Under the pieces are notes generated by a model. The model had not been told where the DNA came from, made no database searches, and saw only the letters and a list, made by a program, of their open reading frames with translations. A stretch of 64,000 bases of DNA from Vanrija pseudolonga (lineage: Eukaryota > Basidiomycota > Tremellomycetes > Trichosporonales > Trichosporonaceae). How positions within the stretch are numbered: position 1 is the first letter of the stretch; the number at the start of each line of letters is the position of its first letter. Location of the stretch: assembly GCF_020906515.1 (NCBI RefSeq), contig NC_085852.1:2046001-2110000 (forward strand), given 5' to 3'. Positions 1-10,575 of the stretch are shown here, piece after piece. The translations under genes and the position numbers were made by a program.

Positions 1-857
1 CTCTGCTGAGGTGTTCCGACCAGCTGCTGCATCGGGCTTACTAGGTGTAAGTACAAGAGCCGGTTAGCACTAAACATGCCAAACATCACCTGGCGCCCGG
101 TCTATATTCGCCGTCAACGTCACAATGGCTGGCTGGCTCGTGTTTGGTTCACGAGTTCGCGGCGTCGCGTGCTGCGTTTGTTAACCCCCACGCCGTTGGG
201 ATTCTTCACATGCACAGAAAAGAAGGCAAAGGTACCCGTCAGGAGCAGCAGGGCGGCAGCGGTTCAACGGCGCATGCTCGTCGAGGCTTCGGTCACCTCA
301 GCAGTCCGCATCCGTGCCTCGCAGACTGTCATGGTCGGTCATGCCGACGGCCTGGTCGTTGCCAAGCTATGCTGTCTCTTGCTTGGCAGCGCGGGTGTGT
401 CTTCGGTGTTGAGGCTGTGCGTGAGAGGGAGCTAGGGAGCAGGGAGCAGCTCGTTCCATGTGGACTACAGCCCACTTGACTTGTCTGCGCCGGGCTCAGA
501 CGTCAACAGCTGGACCGCCGTACTGACGCGCCGTACCGGCTGATGCCACATTCCAGCCGCGGTTGTCCAGCAGCCATCAGGCAATGGCCACCACGTTGAA
601 AGGATCAAGCTCGCCATAGGATACTCGAAGCAATCAATGGACAAAGCTTCCCTTCCTCCCCCTGTCCGGCTGGTAAAGGCAGCGGCTTGCCGTGCCCGTG
701 GCCGCCACCCAAACCCAGATCCACAACAACAGCAACAACAGCGCCACCACACGGCCAACGGCCTCTCATGCCCACGCCCCCGCCCCCAGATCTCTCCTCA
801 TGACCCAAACATGCATGTTATATATTAGTTCGTGCAATGGTGCAATCAATGATAATT
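1..857. other. intergenic, no supported gene
   Basis: Only short overlapping open frames of biased composition occur here, with no domain, signal peptide or splice pattern that I can support. A CAACAACAG-rich tract lies near 720-750. The right end is the 3' flank of the minus-strand protease that stops at 858. Confidence 0.5.
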
Positions 858-3269
858 CTACAAAAGTGATGGGCGGCTGGCGTTGGGCGTGCCGAGCCCC
901 ATCGTGAGCCGCTTCATCTTGGGGAGGGTAAGCTGCGGTGCGCCGGTATCCTCGTCCATAGCCAGGTTGACGTGTGACGACGGCGCGAGTGATGCGGGCC
1001 GGGGCGGGGCGAGGAGCGCCGGCTCGGGCGGCGTCAACGACTCGAGCGGGTCCTCAATCGGCAGATCTAACTCTTGCGCGATCGCCACAGGGACGTGTTG
1101 TCCATGCGAGCCCTCGCTTGTTAAATCGTCCGAGGCGACTGATCTAACCTTGGTCATGACGGAGAACTTGGCGTCGTCGTCAGAGGCCAGCGAGACCTTC
1201 TTCTCCTCCGAGTGGCCGACACGCGTCTCCTCACCGCTGAGGTTGGACGATGTCGTGTCGCTGAACCGGCTACCCGAAGGGCCGGCCGGTTGCGGAGACG
1301 ACTGGGACTCAATGTCAATGACGACCGGACGCTGAGCGGCCATGCTCTTGCGCCGCTCCCGGCGTGGTCTGTACCATCTTCTATAGCCGATGAAGCACAG
1401 TAACCATGCGAGCAGGCCAGCGCCGGCGAGCGCGCCGAACGTTGCGCCGAGGGCAGTCTGAACGGTCGACTTGTTCGACTTCTTCATGCCGAGACCAGGG
1501 CCAAAGCTCGGGTTCTGGACCGTTGAGTTTTGGCGCATAGCCGCCGTGCCGTTGATGTGGACATCTAAGCCCGTGAGGTTGGCTTGTAAGGGCTGAACGA
1601 GGTTGGCAAACCCCACGGCCGGCGGGTCATAGCGGAACACAGTGTAAACGTTCTTCAAGAACGTGGCCCCGACGATCCAGTGGAACCTCGAGCTCGAGCT
1701 CACATTGAAGGCCATGATAGACCCAGTGCAGAGGTCACCTGTACGCGTGCGCACCATGTCGACCGGGTTGACAGCGTACGAGACGCCGCCAAACTGGAGC
1801 GACAGAGAGATGTTGGTCACTTGCGAGCACGGGAAGGTGTAGTAGCCCAACATTCCCGGATCCGTCACCGGCTTGGCACCGGGGATGTTGGCGTACAGCT
1901 GGGCAACCGAGGCCGAGGGTCCCTGGATGACTGACGAGCCCGTGTCGATGATGGCGGTGTTGGAACCCTCTGGGTTAAGCGTGTAGTCGTTGAGCGTGAT
2001 CTGGTCCATTGGGATGCGCCAAAAGTCGAGGGCGATGAGCGGGGTGTAGGTGATCTCGCCGGCGATGAGTTTCTCATTGACGCCGCCAAGAGTCATCAGA
2101 CCACCGGCCTGAGCCGTGCTGATAGCCTGAGAGGGAGGCGTGGTCGCCGTGTCGACAATGTCGAGCGAGCTGACGCGTCCAATGTAAAAGCCCATGCGCT
2201 TGTCCTTCCATCGTGGCGCGAGTACCTGCCAGAACGGGTACGTGTTTGACTTGGACAGCTGAGCCCAGCCCATGCCCATAATGCCAGTGATGTTCGTCAA
2301 CGAGTATGAGGTATCGTGCACGGACGCGCGGACTGGTAGATGTGGTTAGTCGCGCGTACGTGCGGTGGCTCTTGTTGGTGCCTCGAACGGTCGCCAAGCC
2401 AAGTCCTACTCACGGAACACTAGGTCCGATACCGAGTATCCAGCCATCTGCACCGTATCCGCACCCCAGTGGCCATAGCTAAATCCCGTGCCAAAGGTAA
2501 TATTGTTCGGTCCAAGATCTGGCAGGTCGGTAAACGTTGAACTGGCCTTTGAATTGAACAGCTTGTCCTTTTTGCACTCGGCACCGGTACACGAGCTGTC
2601 AAAGACATAGAAATCGGCACTGCCAGTGTCGACGTGTATTTCAAAGAACTGGGGCGGGGTGCTGGACGTTAGCCATGCCCCAAGTCACGCAGAGACCTAC
2701 CCAACAGCCACTTCCGCAGTGTAGAACACGTCGCGTCCCCAAACAGTCAACCTGGAATGTTAGCGCCACTGAGGCGCCGTTGGCGTCCTGGGCCGGGCTC
2801 ACAAATCATTTGCCTCGTCTAAGTCGGCCTCCACAGCGGCGGTCGAGGTCGATGCATTTGAATTTGATGCAGAACTGCCGCCGGCGGCGCCGCCACCGTT
2901 CTGCCTTGGCCGCAATGCCCGTCGCTCGGCAAGGGCTGCGCGCATGTCGCGATCAACGCGCTTCTGGGCGTCGTGGTCCAAGTCTGCGCGGTACTTGCTG
3001 CGCAGCCGCAAGTCGTCGTCGCGCAGCCAGGCGCGGCGAACCTCGGGGTCGTGAGAGTGCGCTCGGCGTGCGTCGTATCGCAATGCGAGTGTTGTTGGAC
3101 CAGGGCCAGCCACGGCGTTGTTGGACCGAGATTCGAGGGGTATTCTCCCCGACGCGCCATTTTCGGATCGTCGCTCCACATTGCCTCGGGCTGACGAGCT
3201 TGCGCCTGCCGTCGTAGAGAAGGCAGCCGCAAACGCCAGCACCGTTGTAAGCACAGCGGTGTGGACCAT
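858..3269 (-). CDS. pepsin-like aspartic protease, membrane-anchored
   Basis: Secreted-pathway endopeptidase of family A1. The start at 3269 opens a hydrophobic signal peptide (VLTTVLAFAAAFSTTAGA) followed by a basic propeptide. Four exons are inferred: 3269 to about 2800, a short exon near 2700-2770 carrying WGRDVFYTAEVAVG, an exon near 2413-2655 with the first catalytic motif VDTGSADFYVF, and a long last exon (about 2340-858) with the second motif AIIDTGSSVIQGP. After the protease domain comes one membrane span (FGALAGAGLLAWLLCFIGY), a basic stop-transfer stretch (RRWYRPRRERRK) and a Ser/Glu-rich cytoplasmic tail. Exon boundaries 1-3 match the paralog at 8461-10385, which shows the models are right, but the paralog has one extra intron. 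Both catalytic aspartates are present, so it should be active. Type I membrane topology is inferred from the sequence. Confidence 0.9.
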
Positions 3270-4935
3270 GCTGTTGTTGGGGGGTTGGTCACTCCGCAGC
3301 TGTCGGGCTGGGCGGCCTGAGTGTCACGCGTCTGGCCGGGGCACCAGTGTCTCGGCGGCGCGATTAGGCGTGTCGGTATCGTCTGCAAGGAGGTAGGAGG
3401 TGTGTGTATTGTCGTGCGGTGCAATACACCGATGGGGAAGGGGGGAGGGGGGGAGTATGCAAGTGTCAAGTGTGGAGATGGAAGGAGAACAATGCCATGT
3501 GTGGTGCGAGGTAGCCGTGGTGGTCGAGTGGAGTGGATGAGTGACGAGCAGCGCTGCATGCACCACGCAGCAGCAGCCAGCAGACACTACAAAGGGGGGA
3601 TTGTGTAAAGGGCGGGAAGTCCTGCAGGAAGGACAGGGACGGTTGTAAGGTTTGAGCACAACGTGAGGCTTTTGCGAGAGCGCAGGCAGCAGGCAGGCGA
3701 GCTGCGGTTGTGCCGGTTGTGGATTATTGTCCCGAGAGGGGGTGGGAGTACGACTGGCCAGACAGAAAGACCGACCGAGCAGTGCAGTGGAGGACGACGA
3801 CAATGCAACCTCGACTGTCTGTCTGCCTGTGCTGCTGTCAACAAGGCACAACCACAAGTCGAGGGCGCTACCACTGTGACGGGTGGAGCAGCAGCACCGG
3901 CAGAGCTAGTAGCAGCAGTGAGCAGGAAGCAAAGAGGTCGCCGAGAACGCAGCAGTGTGCGACTGGCAGGAGGAAGGAGGGGACATCGACTCAGGGCAAC
4001 TCGGGCGCAGTCTGCAGTCACTCAGGGAAGTGTGATGCAGTGCACAAAGTGGACGAGGGGCACAAGAGCAGAGGATTGCCTCAGGGCACAACACCCCATC
4101 ACTCAGGGTCACAAATCACGACAAAGGCCCGCAAGGTCATGGCAAGTTAAGGGACTTGGGTGTTGCGCCTTTTGTGCAAGAGTCAGTGGCAACGACCGCT
4201 CTGACTCTCGCTTCTCTCAATCGAATCTCACTCATCCATTAGCCGTTTAACGTTTCATGCAGTGGTTGACAACGACCAGGCCAAAGCAGGTAGTACCAGC
4301 CAACAACAAGTGCACATCCCGCTCTCCCGAGCAACTTAATCCAAGTGTGCTTGAGGCTACGAGTCAGCCAGCTGCTGCGCCGCAAAGTCGAGACTTTGCA
4401 GCCACAGCCTGTGCTTGCTTGCCCGCAGTCGGCTCGGCTTCTTGGCCGTCTGTCTTGGCTTCTGCAGCAAATCTCGCAGCTCGCAGCCGCCAGCCGGCTG
4501 CAACCTGCATCCGCCGCGGCGCCCACCGTCCATCATCCGCTCCCGAGCTCGTCCAAACGACGCGCGCACCACGCGTGACCTTTTGTTGTTGGACGTGGGT
4601 TGGATCAGGGAGGGGGGAGGTTAGTGTCAAGATGATACACGTCCACCAGCTGCGCACTGGCATCCACTTGGCCAAATGCGAATGCGACTGTCTTCCTTTG
4701 GGATGGGCAAGAAGAAATCAAAATCAACCCCTGAGGCAGGAAGGCCGTATTAGCGGAAGTAAATCCACGTGCTCCCGTGCAATACAAACTATGCATGATG
4801 TCATCAACAGCAACGAGTGCTGGCTCTAGGCCTTGCTGCTTCACCCTAGCTACGTTCTCACCGACCGGCATCGTCGCTCGATCTCGCCATATCCTCTCGC
4901 TAATACAGTCGAGTAGTCGCTCACTCTCGACCAGA
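3270..4935. other. intergenic, upstream of the aspartic protease
   Basis: This stretch holds the promoter of the minus-strand protease starting at 3269 and the 3' flank of the gene ending at 4936. On the protease sense strand, about 3400-3660 is pyrimidine-rich, as is common just upstream of fungal starts. A CACGTG lies at about 4766. No open frame here has recognisable protein features. Confidence 0.5.
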
Positions 4936-6110
4936 CTACGGCGCCAACGGTGCCAGATACATCCGTGGGGTAGGGGGCGTACACGTCGGGCTGTTGAGCG
5001 GGGACACAAAGAGGCGGGACACGGTCGTCGCGTGCCCGACCCTGTGCCACTTTCGCGCCGCTGCCGCCATGTCGCCCTCGCCCTCGTCGTCGGCGTCGTC
5101 GTCCTCGTCCTCGTCCAGATCGTCAATGACGCCGAGGCTGAGCTCGAGGCCGACCTCCTCGTCCTCGTCGGGGTCGCCGAGGCTGCCGCTGACGACGGTG
5201 CTGTACTCGCAGTACTCGCAGTTACAGGTCGCGTGGGGGTATTCTTCGGGTAGCGCGCCGCCTCGTTCACCCGCGCGAGCAGCTGGCGCAGCCGGTAGTC
5301 GTAGTATGCTCTCCCTCCCTGGCTGCACCGCGAGCCCTGCCCGCGCGGGTTGTGCGGGCGCCAGGACGCGAACGCGCCGGCGGGTGGGCCGCCCGCGCGC
5401 CCGCTCTGGCAGTGGGGGCAGTCGCAGGCGTCGTGCGACGGCGGCGCAGTGTACGCGCCCTCAATGTACTCTATCCTGTCGAGCAGCGTGTCGTACGTGT
5501 CGGCAATGTCGGCCAGGCTCACCTTCATGCTCATGCGTGTCGGCGATGTCGGGGGCAGTGCGAGCGACTTGTCGAACGGCGAGGGGGGCGAGTATCGGGG
5601 CGAGGAGCGGAACGAGCGGGTCGACGTCGTCGAGTCGGACGAGCCACGCCGGCTCGCGGTGCGCGCGGCGACTTCTTCCTTCTGCGAGGGGGGCACAAAG
5701 CGCTCGGGGTGCGCGCGTGCGCTGCGCGAGAACATGCAGTGCGGGCAGTGGCATGGCGCGTGGGGCGGCACGCCGCGGACTGCCATGCGCTCGCGGCCCG
5801 GCACGACGCCAGCGACGAGCTTCCAGTTCCACGGGCACTGGGGGCAGTTGCACGGCTTGTGCGGTGGCGTTTCCTCCGTCTCGAGCCGCCAGAGCCGCGT
5901 GTCGATCATGTCGCACAGGCACAGGAGTTTGTTGACCGTCACAATCGAGGTGGTGGTTTGCGCTGGGGGGATCGAGCGGCCGGGGGTGGCCAGGCGAGAG
6001 GCCGAGCGGCACAGCGACAGGCTGCCGCTGCTGCTGCTCCCGCTGCTGCCGTACGAGCTCGAGAGCAGGCTGCTGCTCGCGGAGAGAGTGTACTCGTCCG
6101 AGTAGGACAT
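4936..6110 (-). CDS. unknown protein with four CxCxxC repeats, apparent frameshift
   Basis: I do not recognise the family. The start at 6110 gives a Ser-rich N-terminus, then a repeated module: a short amphipathic helix followed by a Pro-His stretch and a six-residue cysteine motif. Copies are CNCPQC (residues 87-92), CHCPHC (120-125), CDCPHC (229-234) and CNCEYC. The fourth copy and the acidic tail after it (EDEDDDADDEGEGD) lie in the -1 frame relative to the first three; the switch falls at about 5250. The helix before the fourth motif (RLRQLLARVNEAARYP) is still in the first frame, so the change falls within about ten bases. No intron of normal size fits. A one-base deletion in the genome or in the assembly is the simplest reading. 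With it bridged, the protein is about 390 residues. If read straight through, the first frame continues to 4605 in low-complexity sequence. The cysteine motifs suggest metal binding or disulfides; function is unknown. Confidence 0.65.
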
Positions 6111-6910
6111 GCTTGCTGGACTATGTGTGTATGGGTAAGATGTGCGCTGGTGAGAAGCCCACCCGAGTCATTTATCAAGCAAACAGGTGCCACTTGCCCC
6201 ATTACAAACTGGTGACTACGTGAGCCCGACGACGACGCAAGTCGGCAACAAAAAAGATAAGACTCGCCCAGGCCCCCAGCCCAGCCGGGAATCATGGGAA
6301 TCACCATGGCCGCTGGGCCACTGCTGGGTGCATGGCCCTGCAGCAAGCATGCCTGTGCCAGGACGCGTCTGGTTGTGCGCCGGGTCCAGAAGCTGGCGTT
6401 GACGCGTCATGTGCGAGCGTCGAGCGTCGAGCGGGCGTCGAGCGTCAGTGCGGCCGGTCTGGGCCTGGCATCAAAAGTGACAAAGCCAGCAGCCGCAACA
6501 GTCAATGGCCGCCGCCGGCAACGCTGCGAGGCAGTCTCAGGCCATCGCGACCGAGCTCGCCTAACGACCTCGCTCACCTCCCACGCGTCGGCACGACCGT
6601 CTCGACCGGCACACGGTGCTAATGAGCCGGCGGCGCCGACCAGGTTCCGAGCCTGCGTCCGGATATCTCGGCCCAAGAGTCCCGACTTGTGCGTGTGTGT
6701 GTGTAACACGTCGCCGCCGCCGCGTAGATGCACACCGCCAGCCAGCGAGCCAGCGAGCCAGCGAGCACCCTCGATCAGCAAGGCAGGCATCGTCACCCAG
6801 GCGATTCCCACGCAAATTAAGCCAGCGGCGTGATCAGTGATCAGCGAGCAGGTGGCGACGCCAGATCTGATCTGTGCTGATCCTCTCCTCGTACCCTCCA
6901 CCTCGCTACT
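6111..6910. other. intergenic, 5' flank of the CxCxxC gene
   Basis: Contains the upstream region of the minus-strand gene starting at 6110 and, if real, of the plus-strand ORF at 6911. A GCGAGCCA-type short direct repeat occurs near 6735-6770. No coding region is supported. Confidence 0.45.
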
Positions 6911-7342
6911 ATGCTCCTCCAGGCGCCGCCCCAGCGCCGGAGCCTAGGTGTGAAACGCTGCCGAACGTGCCAGGAGCGTAGCGCGCGCCGGCTCTCTAGT
7001 GGGGACGCTAGCCGAGCAACGAGCGCGTCGCGGTTGTCTCGTCGCGTGAGCCGCGACTCGTCGCGTACGCCGCCGCCGTCGCTTCGCACCTCGGTCTCAA
7101 GCTCGGACACAGACACGGACACGGACACGGACGACACGGCCGTGAGTCGCGACGACAGCCGCCTCACGCTCGGCCGCCGGAGCGAAGAGCAGCAGCAGCA
7201 CATACCCGGCTCTGAGGACCAGTCGACCTCGGCCTGGCGCAAGGTCGCCACCGTGCTCGTGCACGATCTGCCCGCCTTTGTGTGTGCACTTGTCGTCGTC
7301 ATGACCTGCGGCGGGGTCAACCCGTCCGCGTTGACGCTGTAG
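6911..7342 (+). CDS. possible small protein with C-terminal hydrophobic segment
   Basis: An open frame of 143 residues. The first two thirds are Arg/Ser-rich and disordered, with a run of SDTDTDTDTDD near residues 68-80. The last 35 residues form a hydrophobic stretch (LPAFVCALVVVMTCGGV) just before the stop, which would fit a tail anchor. No family is recognised. A longer open frame lies on the opposite strand with no protein-like features. A perfect inverted repeat follows about 40 bases after the stop. Composition alone makes this a weak call. Confidence 0.35.
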   Translation: MLLQAPPQRRSLGVKRCRTCQERSARRLSSGDASRATSASRLSRRVSRDSSRTPPPSLRTSVSSSDTDTDTDTDDTAVSRDDSRLTLGRRSEEQQQHIPGSEDQSTSAWRKVATVLVHDLPAFVCALVVVMTCGGVNPSALTL

Positions 7343-8460
7343 TGGATGCGAGGCGAGGTGCGCGAGGTGTATAGTAAGCCATGTGGCGACGACGAGTCAA
7401 GCTCGCACGAGCTAGCTTCGTCGTCGCCCCTCGCCCGTGCGAGCTTGACTCGTCGTCGCCCCTCGCCCTGATGACGTTGTTGTAACGCCTTGTTAATGAA
7501 CCTGGCTGGGGCTGAGTAATGTAGTAGTAGTAGTAATCTGTACGTCAATAGATGTGATGCACCGCCATCGTCAGCGCCGTCCTTGCCTCGGTCACAGTGG
7601 TGGGGTGTAAGTACAGCCTGGCACAGACGCGTTGTACACAGTCTACGGCAGCACTGACATGCACACAATCTGCCGCTCCCTCTCGTCGCTCCAAGTGTGC
7701 CTTTATACCCGCTACCACTTGCTTGGTGCAAGGGTAATTGATCGATCGGCTTAAGCGACCCCTGACAAGAGGACAAACACGACGCTTCAGCTTGGCTAAG
7801 TGCATGTTTCGGCCTGTACACGGTTGCTGCCGCCTCGCCGCGGCTCGGAATGCAGCTGTGGCTCGTCGTTGCCTCCGCCGCAGCACATGGGATGCGTTGT
7901 GGGTCATGGTCGAAAGAGGCAACCCACACCAAGCTTGGTGGGTGACAATGACTTCATATAGAACAGGACAGAGCCAGCCTACCTGCTGCGGGCCTTGGGT
8001 AAGCCGCCTGCGGATTGATTTCACCTTTGTGGGCTTGTTTGCCTGAAAGTCTTGGCACTGGTGGCACTGAACAGCATCGGCGGCGGCGCAGGGGCCGCGC
8101 CGCGCGCGCACCAGCAGCCAGCCAGTGCACCAGTGCAACCCAACATCCGTCACTGGGCACCACCCTACAGTACGTCGTCGGTCACTCTCCCCCCCTCTCC
8201 TTCCTTGCCTTGCCCTTCCCGCATCGCCCGCCCAGCCAGTTGGGCCCTAACACCCACCCCACCTACTAACTACTACCCACTCAACGCACCTACCTAGACG
8301 CACGCACGCACGCATCCCCCCCTCCTCCTCCCCCCCGCCAGCGTCGCGCTCCTCTAGAGCCTAAGCATAGCATCATAGATCCTCACACTCTTTACTTTGT
8401 CCATCGTCACACTCCCTCCCCTTCTTCCCCCCATCACACTCATCAAAATCATCATCACCA
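7343..8460. other. intergenic, promoter of the second aspartic protease
   Basis: Holds the hairpin at 7385-7460, a TAG/TAGTAG microsatellite near 7520, and a strongly pyrimidine-rich tract at about 8180-8460 directly before the protease start, which is the likely core promoter and 5' UTR. A 202-residue minus-strand frame at 7545-8153 has no protein-like features. Confidence 0.5.
7385..7460. repeat. 25-bp perfect inverted repeat (hairpin)
   Basis: The arms 7385-7409 and 7436-7460 are perfect reverse complements over 25 bases, with a 26-base spacer. The right arm overlaps the second of two direct copies of a GTCGTCGCCCCTCGCCC unit; the first is in the spacer. This is far beyond chance for the local composition. 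No terminal duplication or transposase was seen next to it. Confidence 0.9.
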
Positions 8461-10385
8461 TGAAGCTTGCGACCGCCTTCGCCCTCCTGGGCCTGGCAGC
8501 GACCACATCAGCCTGGTCGTTCAACGAGCCCCGCGACAACGGCGCCTCGGCCGGCCCTGGCCACCTCGACCTGTACCGCAGCCTCGGACGCGAGGCCGAG
8601 CTCTCGAAGCGCGCCGCGGCCGGCGACGACGACGTCCAGCTCCTCGCCCTCCGTGCCTCGGTCCTCCACACGCGTAGGAAATATCTCCCCCACTTTGACG
8701 AGGAGGAGCAGGCCAAGATCGAGAGCGACATTGCCGACTTTGAGTCCAACGCCGGCGGCGACTTCTTCAAGCGCCAGTCGTCGTCGCTCGACTCGGGCAG
8801 CTCATTGTGAGTCCGGCGGGGCGCGGCGGGGGCGGAGGTGGCGGCGGAATGCAGACGGCCGGGGAGGACCAGGGCCGAGTGTGGCTCGGGAGCATGCTCG
8901 CTAGCGAGCTCCACCTCCCCCCTACCGCCGCCAACGTCAACGCCGCGCATGTCAACGCCGCGCATGCCGCGCAGTAGGCCAAGACAACGTGCTAACCCTT
9001 GGCAGGTTGACCGGCTGGGGCCGCGACATCTCGTACTCTGCCATCGTGGCCATTGGGTAAGCTGGGCGTAAGGCGGACCTGCCGCTGACGTATAGCACCC
9101 CGCCCCAGTACTTTGACGTGCACATGGACACTGGTTCGTCCGACCTGTATGTGTTCGACCAGCGCTGTGCCGCCCCCGGATGTGTCAACTCGCCTACCAA
9201 GTTCTACTCGCAGCAGTCGTCGACCTACCGCGACCCCGGACTGCAGCCCAAGAACATTACCTTTGGTATCGGCTACTCGGCCGGCCCCTTCGGCCAGGAC
9301 CGTGTCGCCATGGCCGGCTTCTATGTTGGTGACCAAATCTTCAGTGAGTGGACGCACACACAGACCATCACTCACGCCAGTGCGCGCGACGGACCACGAC
9401 GACGGATACCTCGGCACCAACACTACTGGTCTGATGGGTCTCGCGTGGAGCACGCTTTCGATCAGCAAGATCACGCCGTGGTGGCAGACACTCGCCTCGG
9501 GATGGAAGGACAAGGAGTTTGGCTTCTACCTCGCCCGTGTCAACCCTGCGTCTCTTTCCGCCGCCACAACAGACAGGTACAACCAGCCTGCGTGGATCGG
9601 TGGCCGTGTGACCTTTGGGTGAGTGGTGCAAAAAGATGCGGGGGCTGTGGCTCTTGTTGACACAACGCAGCGGCCTCGACCAGACGCTCTACCAGGGCCA
9701 GGTCAACTACGTCCCCCTCCTCGGCACGGACTACTGGCGTGTCCCCCTTGACGCGTTCACCGTCAACGGACGCCAGTTTACCGCCAGAACGACCGACAGC
9801 CAGAACTCGGCCATCATCGACACTGGCTCGACGCTCGTCATTGGCCCCCAGGCGGCCGTTGACAAGATGTACGGCGCCATCCAAGGCGCGTCCAAGATGA
9901 CGGGCCAGTACCAGGGCTACTGGCAGTACCCCTGCAACGCGCTCACGTCGATCTCGTTCACGTTCGGCGGCGTCGAGTACCCCATCTACCTCGGCGACAT
10001 GACCCGTGGCCAGCTCTCGTCGAGACAGGGCTACTGCATCGGCGCGATCATTGGCCAGCAGACGCGTACCGGCTCGCCCGTTCAGTGGATTGTCGGCGAC
10101 GTCTTCATGAAGAACGTGTACACTGCCTTCCGCGCTTCGCCTCCTTCGGTCGGCTTTGCCCAGCTCGCCAACAACCTTCTCCCCTCGAGCGGCAACAAGG
10201 GTCAGACTGCCCAGGGCCCTGCCTCCAACTCGCTCGGCACCAACGGTGTGCCCATTGGCGGCAGCGGCAGCAGCTCGGGTGGTGGCAGCGGTGGCAGCGG
10301 CTCGGGCCGCAACGCCGCTGGCCACCTCGAGGTTCCCGTCACCCTCGCGCTTGGTGCGGGCGGTGTTATCGCGGCTCTTCTCTAA
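8461..10385 (+). CDS. pepsin-like aspartic protease, GPI-like tail
   Basis: Family A1 protease, paralog of the one at 858-3269. ATG at 8461 begins a clear signal peptide (KLATAFALLGLAATTSAW). Exons: 8461 to about 8807; about 9005-9054 (WGRDISYSAIVAIG); about 9097-9343 with HMDTGSSDLYVF; about 9390-9618; and about 9671-10385 with AIIDTGSTLVIGP. Both catalytic aspartates are intact. The C-terminus is a Gly/Ser-rich linker followed by a hydrophobic end (VPVTLALGAGGVIAALL) with no cytoplasmic tail, which fits a GPI-anchor signal and a cell-wall or plasma-membrane protease of the yapsin kind. The first three splice positions are shared with the paralog, showing a common origin. The C-terminal anchoring differs between the two. 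Confidence 0.92.
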
Positions 10386-10575
10386 GACTTGCATTCATTT
10401 CATCTCTTCTTGCGCGACGCCAAGACACACACGCTGGCGACGGTACACATTTCATACCCACAGATGCATTCTGTTGTAGCTTGTAGCCGGGCGGGGCGGT
10501 ACTGAGCTACAGCGGCACGACCATAATACCCAGGGCACCAAAAACGATCTATGCATGATGTCTATAATGCGATGC

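Noticed and set aside
5223-5285. A spliced intron to explain the frame change in the CxCxxC gene
   Set aside because: The only GT-AG pair near the switch is 27 bases long, shorter than any intron in this window, and it keeps the first frame.
6841-7932. 363-residue minus-strand open frame
   Set aside because: Its translation is compositionally biased, crosses the hairpin and has no domain or splice support.
7545-8153. 202-residue minus-strand open frame
   Set aside because: Cys- and Arg-rich without a recognisable pattern and placed in the promoter region of the second protease.
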